A program made the position numbers and the translations under genes. Source: JBKBRC01 sp046292345 (GTDB taxonomy: Bacteria; Bacteroidota; Rhodothermia; Rhodothermales; Rubricoccaceae). From it: a stretch of DNA of 64,000 nt. The stretch spans positions 1 through 64,000 of the forward strand of contig JBKBRC010000011.1 in the NCBI GenBank assembly GCA_046292345.1, written 5' to 3'. The notes beneath the pieces were generated by a model. It made no database searches, was not told the origin of the DNA, and worked only from the letters and a program-made list of their open reading frames with translations. Position 1 is the first letter of the stretch, and each line of letters begins with the position of its first letter. This document shows, piece by piece, positions 9,231 to 17,951 of the stretch.

Positions 9231-10547
9231 ATGGCTGCTGCAGACGCAGGACCTGCGCCGAACCCCACGCTCGCTCCCAGCGGCGCTGCGCCACTCGCCG
9301 CCCGCGTGACCGAGGTGCAGGCCGGCCCGGCGCGCCTGCTCCTGCTCCCCACGCCTGTTCGGGACGCGGTTTCGTTTCGCGGCTCGGTCGTCACCGCACC
9401 AGACTTCGCGGCCGGTGACGACCTCGCGCAGGGCCTCGTCGCCGACCTGCTCGATAAGGGCTCGCGCCGCCGCGACCGCTTCGCCATTGCCGAGGCGCTC
9501 GACGACCGCGGCGCTCGCCTCTCGTTCTACTCCGACGGGCTCCGGCTCGGGTTTTCGGGGCGGGCCCTCCGCGACGACCTGCCGGACGTGCTCGCGCTGC
9601 TCGCCGAGCAGCTCCGCGAGCCCGCGCTCGAGGCCGACGAATGCGAGAAGGCGCGCGTGCAGGCCATCGCGGGCGTGCGCCGGGCGCGCGAGTCTACGGG
9701 GGCGCTGGCCTCGGGCGCGCTCACGCGGCGCCTCTATCCGCCCGACCACCCCAACTACATCCTCGATCCGGCCGACGAGGAGGCCCGCCTGGCTGCGCTC
9801 TCGCCCGAGGCCGTGCGCGCCTACCACGCCGAGCACATCGGCTCGGACCGGCTCACGATCGCCTTCGCAGGCGACCTCGAGCCGTCGCTCGTAGCCGAGC
9901 ACGTGGAGCGGCACTTCAGCGACTGGCGCGCGCACGCCCGCGCGGGCGCCTTCGCGACCGAGGCCGCGCCGCTGCCCCCCGGCCGCGAGGACATCGCGCT
10001 CCCGGATCGCTTCAACCTCGACGTGCGGCTCGGGCACGCGCTCGTGCTCCGCCGCTCCGACCCCGACTTCCTGCCCGTCATGGCGGCCGTCTTCGCGCTC
10101 GGCGGCAACTTCTCCGGACGGCTGATGCAGACCATCCGTGACCAGATGGGCCTCACGTATGGCATCGGCGCGAGCCTGCGCGGCGTCGCGGCCGAGCACG
10201 ACATGCACCTGGCCGTTTCGGTCACGCTCAGCCAGGAGAACCTCGTGCGCGGGCTCGAGGCCACGCAGGCCGAGGTGGCCCGCTTTGTCGCGGAGGGCCT
10301 CTCCGAATCCGTGCTCGCCCGTACCCGCACGACGCTCGTCGGGCAGCACGTCGTCGGGCTGGCCACCACGGGCGCGCTTGCGGCGCGCCTCCTCGTCAAC
10401 GCCGAGCGCGGCCTCCCGACGGCCTACATCGACACGTACGTGGACGAGGTGCGCGCGCTCTCGGCCGAGGGCGTCACCGAGGCGCTGCGGCGCTTCGTGC
10501 GCCCGGACGCGATGCACGTCGTCGTGGCCGGGACGCTGCCCTGGTGA
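9231..10547 (+). CDS. M16 family peptidase-like protein (non-catalytic subunit)
   Basis: 438 residues, homologous to the upstream M16 peptidase over two domains. The zinc motif is missing: the corresponding helix reads QGLVADLLDKGS, with no HxxEH. The C-terminal M16 features are present (FSGRLMQTIRDQMGLTYGIG, the R/Y-containing segment that completes the active site of the partner). It is therefore probably the substrate-binding partner of the preceding enzyme. ATG at 9231 is chosen; the reading frame also allows GTG at 9195, overlapping the stop of the first gene. An 18-bp tandem repeat follows the stop codon. Confidence 0.9.
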   Translation: MAAADAGPAPNPTLAPSGAAPLAARVTEVQAGPARLLLLPTPVRDAVSFRGSVVTAPDFAAGDDLAQGLVADLLDKGSRRRDRFAIAEALDDRGARLSFYSDGLRLGFSGRALRDDLPDVLALLAEQLREPALEADECEKARVQAIAGVRRARESTGALASGALTRRLYPPDHPNYILDPADEEARLAALSPEAVRAYHAEHIGSDRLTIAFAGDLEPSLVAEHVERHFSDWRAHARAGAFATEAAPLPPGREDIALPDRFNLDVRLGHALVLRRSDPDFLPVMAAVFALGGNFSGRLMQTIRDQMGLTYGIGASLRGVAAEHDMHLAVSVTLSQENLVRGLEATQAEVARFVAEGLSESVLARTRTTLVGQHVVGLATTGALAARLLVNAERGLPTAYIDTYVDEVRALSAEGVTEALRRFVRPDAMHVVVAGTLPW

Positions 10548-10556
10548 GCCGGGACC

Positions 10557-10593
10557 GGGGGCCGGGGTTACGAAGGGGGGCCGGGGTTACGAA
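10557..10593. repeat. 18/19-bp tandem duplication after an M16 gene
   Basis: GGGGGCCGGGGTTACGAA at 10557-10574 is repeated at 10575-10593 with one extra G, 10 bp after the M16 stop codon. Confidence 0.85.
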
Positions 10594-10700
10594 GGTATGT
10601 GCAAAAGGGAACGCCGTGCCCGTACGGTCCGTTGCTAGCCCACCCCCTCGCGCGCGCCTCCGGGCCCCGCGCTCTTTCCCCTCTCCTGTATCCCTCTGTC

Positions 10701-11276
10701 ATGGATCGCCAGTCTATCCTGAACAACTACGTCACCGACATGGCGGCCGTCGAGAAGCACATTCTCGAGGCCGTTGAGCAGCAGGCCAGCACGGACGACG
10801 TGCGGAAGTACCCTGAGGCCGCCAAGGTCATCAACACGCTCGCAAGCACGCTCTCGCGGCACGTCGAGGCGCTCGAGGCCTACAACGAGTCCACCGAAGG
10901 CGGCAGCGTCAAGGAAGCGGCCAAGGAGGCTCTCGGCGCGGCGCTCGGGTTCGCAGCCGGCCTTTACAACAAGCTTCGCCAGACGGACCAGGTCTCGCGC
11001 ATGATCCGCGATGACTACACGGCCGTCGGCCTGGCCGCCATCAGCTACCACATGCTGCACACGACGGCGCTCGGCCTCAAGGACCAGCGCGTGGCCGACA
11101 TGGCGCTCGAGCACCTGAAGGACCTCACGCCCATCCTGGTGGACCTCTCGAAGGTCGTCTGTCACGTCGTCGCCGACGAGCTCGAGGACGAGGACAAGGT
11201 CTTCACGGCCTCCATCGCCGAGCAGGCCGTGCGCAACACGCAGCAGGCCTGGAGCCGGGAGACGACCGAGGCCTGA
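10701..11276 (+). CDS. Hypothetical alpha-helical protein (possible four-helix bundle)
   Basis: 191 residues, almost entirely predicted helix, without signal peptide or TM segment. Heptad-like Leu/Ala patterns and scattered Glu/His residues (MAAVEKHILEAVEQQ at the start, SYHMLHTTALGLKDQR in the middle) recall ferritin-like four-helix proteins such as the YciE/DUF892 group, but I cannot assign a metal site. ATG at 10701 follows a pyrimidine-rich leader. The stop codon lies inside the first unit of a 21-bp tandem repeat. Function not established. Confidence 0.7.
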   Translation: MDRQSILNNYVTDMAAVEKHILEAVEQQASTDDVRKYPEAAKVINTLASTLSRHVEALEAYNESTEGGSVKEAAKEALGAALGFAAGLYNKLRQTDQVSRMIRDDYTAVGLAAISYHMLHTTALGLKDQRVADMALEHLKDLTPILVDLSKVVCHVVADELEDEDKVFTASIAEQAVRNTQQAWSRETTEA

Positions 11277-11320
11277 CCTTCTACTGCAGAGGCCTGACCT
11301 TCTGCTGCAGAGACCTGAAC
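11268..11320. repeat. 21-bp tandem repeat spanning a stop codon
   Basis: The unit at 11268-11288 contains the last two codons and TGA of the helical-protein gene. It is repeated at 11289-11309 with one mismatch, and a third partial copy begins at 11310. Confidence 0.9.
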
Positions 11321-11376
11321 GCTCCGCGCTCCGTCTGGCCGGCGGGCGCTGGTGGCACGCGGCGCGCGCGCCCGGA

Positions 11377-13056
11377 CTACCAGCGCTCGCTGCGGAAGGG
11401 CAGGCCCCACCGCATCCCGGCCAGGGCGGCGAGGCTCCCGGAGCGCCCCTGCTCGGCATCGCGGCGGAGGCGCCCGACGAGCGCGCCCTCGAGTACGAGC
11501 GCCGGCAGCACCTCGACGCCCAGGCGGGCCTCGCCCAGCCACTCGGTCTGGCGCACGCCCTGGAAGAACACGACGCCGTAGTCGCCGGGCCGGTCGAGGT
11601 ACGAGCGGCGCGCGTCCGAGCCGAAGTTGACGGCATCGGTGTTGCGCCCGCGCATCGTCCAGGCCGCGTTCAGCCCGGCCTCGACGGTCGGCGCGGGACG
11701 GTAGCGTACGAAGACCGAGACGTCCTGCGCGTTCGGCCCGGCCGAGTGGCCGAACGTGTCGTTGAAGTGGACGTAGGCCGTGTGCTCGGAGCGGTGCGAG
11801 TACATGTATGGCCGCAGGCGCGCGTACTCAGCGCGGACATCCAGGTCGGGCACGCCCGCGTCCACGAGGTGGGCACCGAGCAGCCAGGCGTACTTGTTGC
11901 CGTACCATGAGCGGAAAAGCTCCCGGAAGCGGACCTCGTCCACGAGGAGTTGCCCGTAGGTGCGTACGCCCGGCACGGGGCGCCAGGCGAGCCCCGCACC
12001 GAGCAGCATGTTGTCCGGGCTGCCGAGGTCTACCTCGACGGGCCGGAACAGCTGAAACGGGTTGAGGTAGCCGAACTCGAAGCCGCGGCGCTGCCCGTCG
12101 AGCGAGTCGGGCGCATAGACGACCGACTCGAAAAGCTGAAGGTCCACGCGGCCCGGGAGGGCGACCGAGAGCGTGTGGAAGGCGCCGTAGTGGGCAGGGT
12201 AGAAGGGCGAGTCCCAGCCGCGCCGGCGCTCGGGTACGATGAAGCGGGCATGGAGCGACGTGTAGTCGAGGCGCCAGAAGCGGAAGCGGGCCTGGAGCTG
12301 GTCGTAGGGCGCGGCGTAATCGCTGAGGAAGAGGCTGTTGGCGCCCGCGCCCCAGCGGTTGATCTCGCGCCCGGCCCGGATCTCTACGAAGCGGTCGCGG
12401 TAGCCGACCGAGCCCGTCGCAAGCCAGTAGTCGTACACGCGTCCGTCGACCTCTTTGACGTCGCCGAGACGGGGGGCGGTGAAGCGGTCTGCGGCGTAGG
12501 CATGCTCGGCCGCGCGGCGCTGGTTCTCGGTCAGGCGCGTCTCGAAGAACAGGTGTCGCCCGATGCGCCCGCCGAAGCGCACGCCGCGCGTGTTCTGCCA
12601 GGCCGGCGCCAGGCCCGAGTCGGGCGCGAGGGCGCGGGCCGGGCCGGCGGCGAGGTACAGCAGCGGCTCGACCTCGAGACTGTAGCCGTCGCCCTCGGCG
12701 CGGAAAAACGCGCGGCCGTCGGCGTAGAGCAGGGAGGAGAGGCGCTGCAGGCGTGCCGCTCCGGGATAAGGCGCTTCGCCGCGAAAGCGGGCCAGGAGTG
12801 CGCGGTCGGTAGGCGAGAGGCGCTCGGCGTGACGCGCGAGCGAATCGAGGAGGCGCTGCGCCTCGGCAGCGGCGAGCGGCTGCACGTCGAGCGGGCTGCC
12901 CCCGGGCAGACGCGAGGCCGCCTGCTGGCGCTCGAGAAAGGCGACCACCGGATCGCCGACCGGCAGCAGGCCCTCGCGCTGTGCCGCGACCGGGGGCACC
13001 GAGAGGCAGAGACCTGCGAGCAGGAGCAGCAGGATCAGAGCGTTGCGGGCAGGCAT
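11377..13056 (-). CDS. Capsule assembly Wzi-like outer-membrane beta-barrel protein
   Basis: 559 residues with an N-terminal signal peptide (MPARNALILL... cleaved near PVAAQ). The mature protein has a helical N-terminal segment and then many alternating amphipathic strands with aromatic girdle residues, ending in Trp: a predicted outer-membrane barrel. Pattern and length match the Wzi capsule-assembly family of Bacteroidota (motifs such as GREINRWGAG and FGYLNPFQLFRP). Wzi attaches capsule to the cell surface, which would fit the polysaccharide genes 5-10 kb downstream. ATG at 13056 is chosen because it begins the signal peptide and has a TAGCTTCG box 23 nt upstream. Assignment is by pattern. 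Confidence 0.72.
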   Translation of the reverse strand: MPARNALILLLLLAGLCLSVPPVAAQREGLLPVGDPVVAFLERQQAASRLPGGSPLDVQPLAAAEAQRLLDSLARHAERLSPTDRALLARFRGEAPYPGAARLQRLSSLLYADGRAFFRAEGDGYSLEVEPLLYLAAGPARALAPDSGLAPAWQNTRGVRFGGRIGRHLFFETRLTENQRRAAEHAYAADRFTAPRLGDVKEVDGRVYDYWLATGSVGYRDRFVEIRAGREINRWGAGANSLFLSDYAAPYDQLQARFRFWRLDYTSLHARFIVPERRRGWDSPFYPAHYGAFHTLSVALPGRVDLQLFESVVYAPDSLDGQRRGFEFGYLNPFQLFRPVEVDLGSPDNMLLGAGLAWRPVPGVRTYGQLLVDEVRFRELFRSWYGNKYAWLLGAHLVDAGVPDLDVRAEYARLRPYMYSHRSEHTAYVHFNDTFGHSAGPNAQDVSVFVRYRPAPTVEAGLNAAWTMRGRNTDAVNFGSDARRSYLDRPGDYGVVFFQGVRQTEWLGEARLGVEVLPALVLEGALVGRLRRDAEQGRSGSLAALAGMRWGLPFRSERW

Positions 13057-13079
13057 GGGGCAGGCAAGGGCAGGAGGTG

Positions 13080-13087
13080 CGAAGCTA
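13080..13087 (-). promoter_or_regulatory. -7-like promoter box TAGCTTCG
   Basis: TAGCTTCG on the minus strand, 23 nt before the Wzi-like start codon. Same box and distance as at several other genes in the window. Confidence 0.45.
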
Positions 13088-13141
13088 GTCGCACATACGC
13101 ATGGTGTGCCCCGCAAAAGGCGCCGTGCGCCGCGCGTCCGC

Positions 13142-13873
13142 TCAGTCGTTCACGACGCGAATCGTGGAGCCCTCTTCGAATGGCCTTCCAGCGCCGTTAC
13201 CGCCGTCGCTTTCATCTCTGGGGAGGACGAACGCGAGCACGACGTAGAGTACGATGGCTGCCCCGCTGCCGAAGATGGTGCCGAGCACGAAGAGCACGCG
13301 CACGAGCGTCGGGTCGAGGCCGAGATAGCGGGCGATGCCGCCGGCTACACCGGATATTTTCTTATCCCTCGTGTTTTTGGCCAGGCGGCGCTCGGCGTGG
13401 CGGCCGCCGCGCGTGTAGGCGCGCGAGGCGGCCTCGCGCGTTTTGTTGTAGAGCCGATCGGCCTGGGCGTAGAGCCGCTCGGCCCGGGCGTAGGCCGAGC
13501 TGCCATCGCGGGCTCTGGCGGCGCGGGCGCGGGCCTTGGCGGCGCGGGCGCGGGCCCGCTCGCGGCGCCGCCGCGAGCGCGAGAAGCCTCCGAGACCGGT
13601 GAGCAGGATCAGGGCACCCGCAAGCCAGGGCAGCGTCTGCGCCCATGCGGTCAGGCTCAGCCCCAGCGGTAGCAGCCCGATCGTCTCCGCCACGTAGAGG
13701 GCCCCGACGAGCAGCAGCGCGATGCCGGCCGTCGTCTGGACGTTCCAGAAGCCCTCCCCGGGTGGGCGTTCCGTATCCGACTCGGCCTCCTGCTCATACA
13801 GAAATGCCTCGATCTCCTCCTGGGTCACGTCGTCCTCCTGGAAGCTGGGGCGTTGACGTTCGCGGGTAGCCAT
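13142..13873 (-). CDS. PspC domain membrane protein
   Basis: 243 residues. An acidic N-terminus is followed by two TM helices (about 46-63 and 72-92), then a highly basic Arg/Ala-rich linker (about 95-165) with the repeated motif AKARARAARAR, encoded by a near-perfect 21-bp duplication. The C-terminal PspC domain (KKISGVAGGIARYLGLDPTLVR followed by a TM helix) is clear. PspC proteins take part in envelope-stress sensing. The frame stays open far upstream, but ATG at 13873 with a TAGCTTGC box 24 nt before it is the supported start. Confidence 0.85.
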   Translation of the reverse strand: MATRERQRPSFQEDDVTQEEIEAFLYEQEAESDTERPPGEGFWNVQTTAGIALLLVGALYVAETIGLLPLGLSLTAWAQTLPWLAGALILLTGLGGFSRSRRRRERARARAAKARARAARARDGSSAYARAERLYAQADRLYNKTREAASRAYTRGGRHAERRLAKNTRDKKISGVAGGIARYLGLDPTLVRVLFVLGTIFGSGAAIVLYVVLAFVLPRDESDGGNGAGRPFEEGSTIRVVND

Positions 13874-13897
13874 CGGGATGGGGGCGGAGGGGACGTG

Positions 13898-13905
13898 GCA
13901 AGCTA
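13898..13905 (-). promoter_or_regulatory. -7-like promoter box TAGCTTGC
   Basis: TAGCTTGC on the minus strand, 24 nt before the PspC-gene ATG. It lies just past the 3' end of the cyclo-ligase gene (stop at 13927), so the PspC gene can be transcribed separately. Confidence 0.45.
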
Positions 13906-13926
13906 CGGCGTGGCTCGGGGCCAGTT

Positions 13927-14607
13927 TCATGCCTTGCCGATCGGGGCCTCCGGCGGAGGCACGCGTACGGGCCCGTGCTCGGTGACGATGACGCCGACAG
14001 GCACGTCGTGTGGGGCGTGCGGGAGCGCGTCCACGAGCGCGTACGCCATGACGAGCCCGATGCGCTGCGCCGGCGTCTGTGGCAGGAAGCGGTCGTAGAA
14101 GCCCCCGCCGTAGCCCAGGCGGTGGCCGTCCCGGCTGAAGGCGAGGCCGGGCACGAGCACGACGTCGAGATCGGCTGCGCGGACCTCGGGGGCCCCGGGG
14201 GATGGCTCGAGCAGGCCCCACGGGCCCGGCACGAGCCGCGCCTCGCCCTCGAACAGGCGGTGCCCGAGCATGCCGCCGGGCCGCACGACGGGCAGCACGA
14301 CGCCGACGCCGCGCGCGCGCAGGGCGGCGATGAGCGGGCGCGTGTCGACCTCGCCGCGCCCGAGCAGCGGCCAGAACACGTGCACGAGGCGCGCGCGCCG
14401 GAGCGCGTGTAATCTGAGCACGTGGCGGACGATGGCGGCGTGTGCCGCCGCCCGCGCCCCGGGCGGGACGGCCAGCCGTGCCGCCGCCAGACGGGCGCGC
14501 AGCGCCGCCCGCTCGGCCGCGTCGCGCGCCTCCTCGGCCGCGGCCTCCGCGCCCCCGCGTAAGAGCGCCGGGTGTCTGCCGGCTTCCTCCTTCCCGTCCC
14601 GATCCAT
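13927..14607 (-). CDS. 5-formyltetrahydrofolate cyclo-ligase family protein
   Basis: 226 residues. Converts 5-formyl-THF to 5,10-methenyl-THF with ATP in one-carbon metabolism. The family signature GYGGGFYDRFL is present, preceded by the LDVVLVPGLAFSRDGHRLG block, and the N-terminal LRARLAAARLAV helix fits the family start. ATG at 14607 is the nearest canonical start; it leaves about 30 residues before the conserved helix. It lies only 9 bp from the divergent AhpD-like start at 14617, so the two genes would share or interleave their control regions. Confidence 0.85.
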   Translation of the reverse strand: MDRDGKEEAGRHPALLRGGAEAAAEEARDAAERAALRARLAAARLAVPPGARAAAHAAIVRHVLRLHALRRARLVHVFWPLLGRGEVDTRPLIAALRARGVGVVLPVVRPGGMLGHRLFEGEARLVPGPWGLLEPSPGAPEVRAADLDVVLVPGLAFSRDGHRLGYGGGFYDRFLPQTPAQRIGLVMAYALVDALPHAPHDVPVGVIVTEHGPVRVPPPEAPIGKA

Positions 14608-14616
14608 TTTTACCGC

Positions 14617-15042
14617 ATGAATGCCTCCCACGATACGCCCGCCGCGCCCGGTGCGTCTACGCGGCTCGACCGCTTTGACGCCTACCGGGCGCGCATGAAC
14701 GCACGCATCCTGGACGAAAAGGACCACCTGGGCATCAAGCGCTTCTTCAACCTCGACGCGGCCGCCTACCGCGACGGCGCGCTCGACGGCCGCACGAAAG
14801 AACTGCTCGGGCTTGTTGCCTCGATGGTGCTGCGCTGCAACGACTGCATCGATTACCATCTCGGACAGTGTGTCGCGGCCGGCTTTTCCGACGCCGAACT
14901 GGACGACGCGATGAACGTCGCGCTCGTCGTGGGCGGCTCGATCGTGATCCCGCACCTGCGGCACGCCGTCGAGACGATCGACCTGCTGCGCGCGCGCGCA
15001 GCGGGCGAAGGCGCTCAGCCGACGGGGTCCTCGAGGTCGTAG
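14617..15042 (+). CDS. Carboxymuconolactone decarboxylase / AhpD-like protein
   Basis: 141 residues, a compact all-helical CMD-family protein. The AhpD-type redox centre is intact: Cys74-x-x-Cys77 with His81 (RCNDCIDYH), preceded by the conserved KELLGLVASM helix. Such proteins act as small disulfide reductases or peroxidases. The 3' end overlaps the convergent tryptophan-dioxygenase gene by 28 bp, so the last nine residues and the stop are antisense to the end of that gene. The last residues (after the Ala/Gly-rich helix) are not conserved family sequence. Confidence 0.88.
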   Translation: MNASHDTPAAPGASTRLDRFDAYRARMNARILDEKDHLGIKRFFNLDAAAYRDGALDGRTKELLGLVASMVLRCNDCIDYHLGQCVAAGFSDAELDDAMNVALVVGGSIVIPHLRHAVETIDLLRARAAGEGAQPTGSSRS

Positions 15043-16268
15043 TAGGCGACGAGCGCCGGGAAGAGCGGCAGCAGGTAGCGCTGGCTCGTGACGAGATAGG
15101 GCATCCCCCCGCCGCCGGTGCCCGAGTCGTCGGCGACGTGCCGGCGCACGGTGCGCCGGTGAACGGAGAGGAACGTCTCGGCGTGCGTGCCGTGCAGCGC
15201 GTCGTCGAGCGCGACCAGGCGCGTGAGCACGTGCGCGAGGGCGCTCTCGGGGGCGCGGGCGTGCAGGTAGTAGGCGCCTGCGCGGGCGCGCCCGAGGCGG
15301 CCGCGCCGCGCGTTCTCGGCGTGGGCCTGCGCGCGCAGGTCCGCTTCGAAGTCCGCGGCGGCGTCGGCCGCGCGCGGCGCGTCGCCGAGCGTGGCGCGGA
15401 AGCGGCTCACGGCGCGTGCCAGGTCGTCAGGGTGGAGGCGCCGGACGGCCGGCGGTGCGGGCGCGCTCGCGTCGAGCGTGGGCAGGCGTGCCAGCACGGC
15501 GTGCGCGAGCGTGTCGAGCCGCGCGGCGAGCGCCTCCGGGGCGTCCTCCGGCGGAGTGGCGCGCGCGGCCCCGCTACGCAGCACGAGCGGATCGGCGAGT
15601 GCGACGTGCCCGCAGGGCGTGCCGGCATAATGCCGCCCGTAGGTCTCGCCGGGGAAGACGCGCACGTCGAGCAGCGGTCCTTTGCCGAGCGCGCGCTGGA
15701 TGAGGCGGAGCTGAGCCGTCTGGAAGCCGCTCGACGGCTCGAGAAACGCGCGGAAGAGGCCGAACTCGACGCGCGAGAAGAGCACGTCGTCGTCCGGCCC
15801 ACGCCCGAGCAGCTCCATGATCGGCGGCAGGACGCGGCGCGCGCTATGCCGCAGGCGCCCCGAGGCCGTCAGCGCCGGCCGCCAGAACGCCGCGGCCTCC
15901 GAGGCCGGGTCATCCACCTCGCCCTCGGCGAGCGCGAGCGGGACGAGCGCCGCGTCGGGACGTGCGAGCAGGCGCTCGAACGTGGCGGCGATCACGCCCA
16001 GGTCGAACGTCATCTGCTTGAAAACGAGCTCGCAGAGCTGGTGGACGACGATAAACACGCGCTCGTCCGGCACCGCCGACGCGGGCCGCTGCGCGCCGAG
16101 GAGCGCCTCGAGCCCCAGGTAGGCGCCATAGTCGAGGAGCAGGCGGCCCTCCGGACCGGGCGCGTTGACGAGCGGGTGGCCGTCCGGAGCCAGGAGGCGC
16201 GGCGCCTCGGCGCGCGCGTCGGGGTCGAGCGCGATGGCCCACCAGGTGTCGGAGGAGGGGCGAGGCAT
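15015..16268 (-). CDS. kynA: Tryptophan 2,3-dioxygenase family protein
   Basis: 417 residues, haem-dependent enzyme opening the indole ring of tryptophan to N-formylkynurenine. The N-terminal block matches the family: DYGAYLGLEALLGAQRP at 46-62 and FIVVHQLCELVFKQ at 72-85, where the His of HQ contacts substrate. The protein is longer than the classical 280-residue bacterial TDO, with an extended C-terminal half. No other kynurenine-pathway gene is adjacent. It is convergent and overlapping with the AhpD-like gene. ATG at 16268 is the first good start. Confidence 0.85.
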   Translation of the reverse strand: MPRPSSDTWWAIALDPDARAEAPRLLAPDGHPLVNAPGPEGRLLLDYGAYLGLEALLGAQRPASAVPDERVFIVVHQLCELVFKQMTFDLGVIAATFERLLARPDAALVPLALAEGEVDDPASEAAAFWRPALTASGRLRHSARRVLPPIMELLGRGPDDDVLFSRVEFGLFRAFLEPSSGFQTAQLRLIQRALGKGPLLDVRVFPGETYGRHYAGTPCGHVALADPLVLRSGAARATPPEDAPEALAARLDTLAHAVLARLPTLDASAPAPPAVRRLHPDDLARAVSRFRATLGDAPRAADAAADFEADLRAQAHAENARRGRLGRARAGAYYLHARAPESALAHVLTRLVALDDALHGTHAETFLSVHRRTVRRHVADDSGTGGGGMPYLVTSQRYLLPLFPALVAYYDLEDPVG

Positions 16269-16420
16269 GGACGGGCGGTGGAAACGAGAGGGACGGCGCC
16301 GGCCTTGCCGGTCAGATGGCCGTGTCAGCAGGAGGCGTCGGGCAAGATGTTACGCGTGCAAGTCTCGCCGCCCGTGCGCCGGCGGATGCAGGCGGGCGGG
16401 GCGGGCGCTAGTTTCGGGCC

Positions 16421-16996
16421 ATGCCTGCCTCCCCCACGCCTCCCGACGGGCTCGACATCGGCCAGAACCGCCAGGCGCGCAAGTACTCCAGGCGCGAGAT
16501 GGCGCTCCGGGTGCTCTGGATGCCCGGACAGTGGCTGCTGCGCCTGAGCCCCCGACCGTTCTTCGGCTGGCGGCGTTTCGTGCTGCGCCTCTTCGGCGCG
16601 CAGGTGGGGCCGCACGTCAACGTCTACCCCTCGACGCGCATCTACATGCCGTGGAACCTCCGCGTCGGGGCCTGGGCGGCCATCGGGGAGGACGTGCTCG
16701 TGTACAACCTCGGCCCCGTCACGATCGGCGAGCGGGCCACCATCTCGCACCGGGCCCACCTGTGCGCGGGCACGCACGACCATACGCTCCCCGACCTGCC
16801 GCTGCTCAAGCCGCCCATCGTCGTCGAGGCGCAGGCGTGGGTCTGCGCTGACGCGCTCGTGGGGCCGGGCGTGACGGTCGGAGAGGGCGCCGTCGTCGGG
16901 GCGGGGGCGGTCGCCATGCGGGACGTGTCGCCGTGGACGATCGTGAGCGGCAACCCGGCGCGCCCCGTCAAAGAACGCGTGCTCCGCTCGCCGTAA
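16421..16996 (+). CDS. WcaF-like hexapeptide acetyltransferase
   Basis: 191 residues. A left-handed beta-helix acyltransferase of the colanic-acid WcaF type: N-terminal amphipathic segment (LRLSPRPFFGWRRFVLRLFGA), then hexapeptide repeats with NVYPSTRIYMPWNLRVG and AHLCAGTHDHTLPDLPL, where the His residues are catalytic. Probably O-acetylates an exopolysaccharide repeat unit. It starts the polysaccharide block. A TAGTTTCG box ends only 4 nt before the ATG, so if it is a promoter either the transcript is nearly leaderless or the start lies further in (Met27). The stop codon is inside a tandem repeat. Confidence 0.88.
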   Translation: MPASPTPPDGLDIGQNRQARKYSRREMALRVLWMPGQWLLRLSPRPFFGWRRFVLRLFGAQVGPHVNVYPSTRIYMPWNLRVGAWAAIGEDVLVYNLGPVTIGERATISHRAHLCAGTHDHTLPDLPLLKPPIVVEAQAWVCADALVGPGVTVGEGAVVGAGAVAMRDVSPWTIVSGNPARPVKERVLRSP

Positions 16997-17041
16997 CGCG
17001 TGCTCCGCTCCGCTCGCCGTAACGCGTGCTCCGCTCGCCCG
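16974..17041. repeat. 21-bp tandem repeat spanning a stop codon, 3 copies
   Basis: AACGCGTGCTCCGCTCGCCGT at 16974-16994 recurs at 16995-17020 (with a 5-bp internal duplication, CGCTC) and 17021-17041 (diverged end). The TAA of the acetyltransferase gene (16994-16996) sits on the junction of copies one and two. Confidence 0.9.
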
Positions 17042-17060
17042 AACGCCTTTCCGTCACCGC

Positions 17061-17951
17061 ATGTCCGCTGCCGACCCCCACGCCCTCGCTGCGGCGCCGC
17101 CCGATGCGCGGCCGGCCCGTGCGCCCGTTTCGGTGCTTCTTCTGACGCTCAACGAGGAGGCGAACCTCCCGCGCTGCCTCGCGGCGCTGGACTGGGCTGA
17201 CGACGTTCTCGTGCTGGATTCGTTCAGCACCGACAGGACCGTGGCCGTAGCGCAGGAGCATGGCGCGCGCGTCATGCAACGCGCCTTCGACTCCTTCGCC
17301 GGGCAGCGCAACTTCGGATTGCAGGAGGGCGGGCTGCGCCACGACTGGGTCCTGCACCTCGATGCAGATGAAGTCGTGACGCCCGCGCTGCGCGACGAGC
17401 TGCTGAAGGTGATGCGCGAGGGGACCTTCCCGGCCTACCGCCTGGCCTCGAAGATGATGTTTCAGGGGCGCTGGCTGCGCTACTCCGGTCTCTATCCGTC
17501 GTATCAGGTGCGCTTCGGACGCCGGGACCGGCTCACCTTCGTGCAGGTGGGGCATGGGCAGCGCGAGACGCTCGCGCCGGAAGAGCTGGGGACGTTGCAG
17601 GAACCGCTGCTCCACTACACGTTCTCCAAGGGGCTCGACGACTGGATCGCGCGGCACAACCGCTACTCGCGAGCGGAGGCCGAGGAGGCGCTGGCCGGCG
17701 GCTCGACGCGGGTCGCACTGCGTGATTTTATCGCCAAGGATCCCGTCGAGCGGCGCCGGGCAGCGAAGCGGCTCGTAGCGCGCTCGCGCTTCCGCCCGGC
17801 GCTGCGCTACGCCTACATGCTGCTCGCCCGCCGCGCCTTCCTCGACGGCACGCCAGGCCTGACCTACTGCCGTCTTCTGGCGATGTACGAGCGGATGATT
17901 GTGCTGAAAATGAGGGAGATAGAGTTGAAGCGGAAAGGCGTGCCGCTCTGA
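17061..17951 (+). CDS. Family 2 glycosyltransferase (WaaE/KdtX-like)
   Basis: 296 residues. GT-A fold glycosyltransferase: N-terminal VSVLLLTLNEEANLPRCL, then the nucleotide-binding DDVLVLDSFSTD and the metal-binding DxD-like LHLDADE near residue 105. The C-terminal part (FSKGLDDWIARHNRYS) resembles the LPS core beta-1,4-glucosyltransferase group. It is probably cytoplasmic and acts on lipid-linked sugar in polysaccharide assembly. Start ATG at 17061 follows the repeat array after the acetyltransferase; the two genes may be cotranscribed. Confidence 0.88.
   Translation: MSAADPHALAAAPPDARPARAPVSVLLLTLNEEANLPRCLAALDWADDVLVLDSFSTDRTVAVAQEHGARVMQRAFDSFAGQRNFGLQEGGLRHDWVLHLDADEVVTPALRDELLKVMREGTFPAYRLASKMMFQGRWLRYSGLYPSYQVRFGRRDRLTFVQVGHGQRETLAPEELGTLQEPLLHYTFSKGLDDWIARHNRYSRAEAEEALAGGSTRVALRDFIAKDPVERRRAAKRLVARSRFRPALRYAYMLLARRAFLDGTPGLTYCRLLAMYERMIVLKMREIELKRKGVPL

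Noticed and set aside
16409..16416. TAGTTTCG as promoter of the WcaF-like gene
   Set aside because: It ends only 4 nt before the ATG, unlike the 22-32 nt gap at the other genes, so it was not listed as a promoter.
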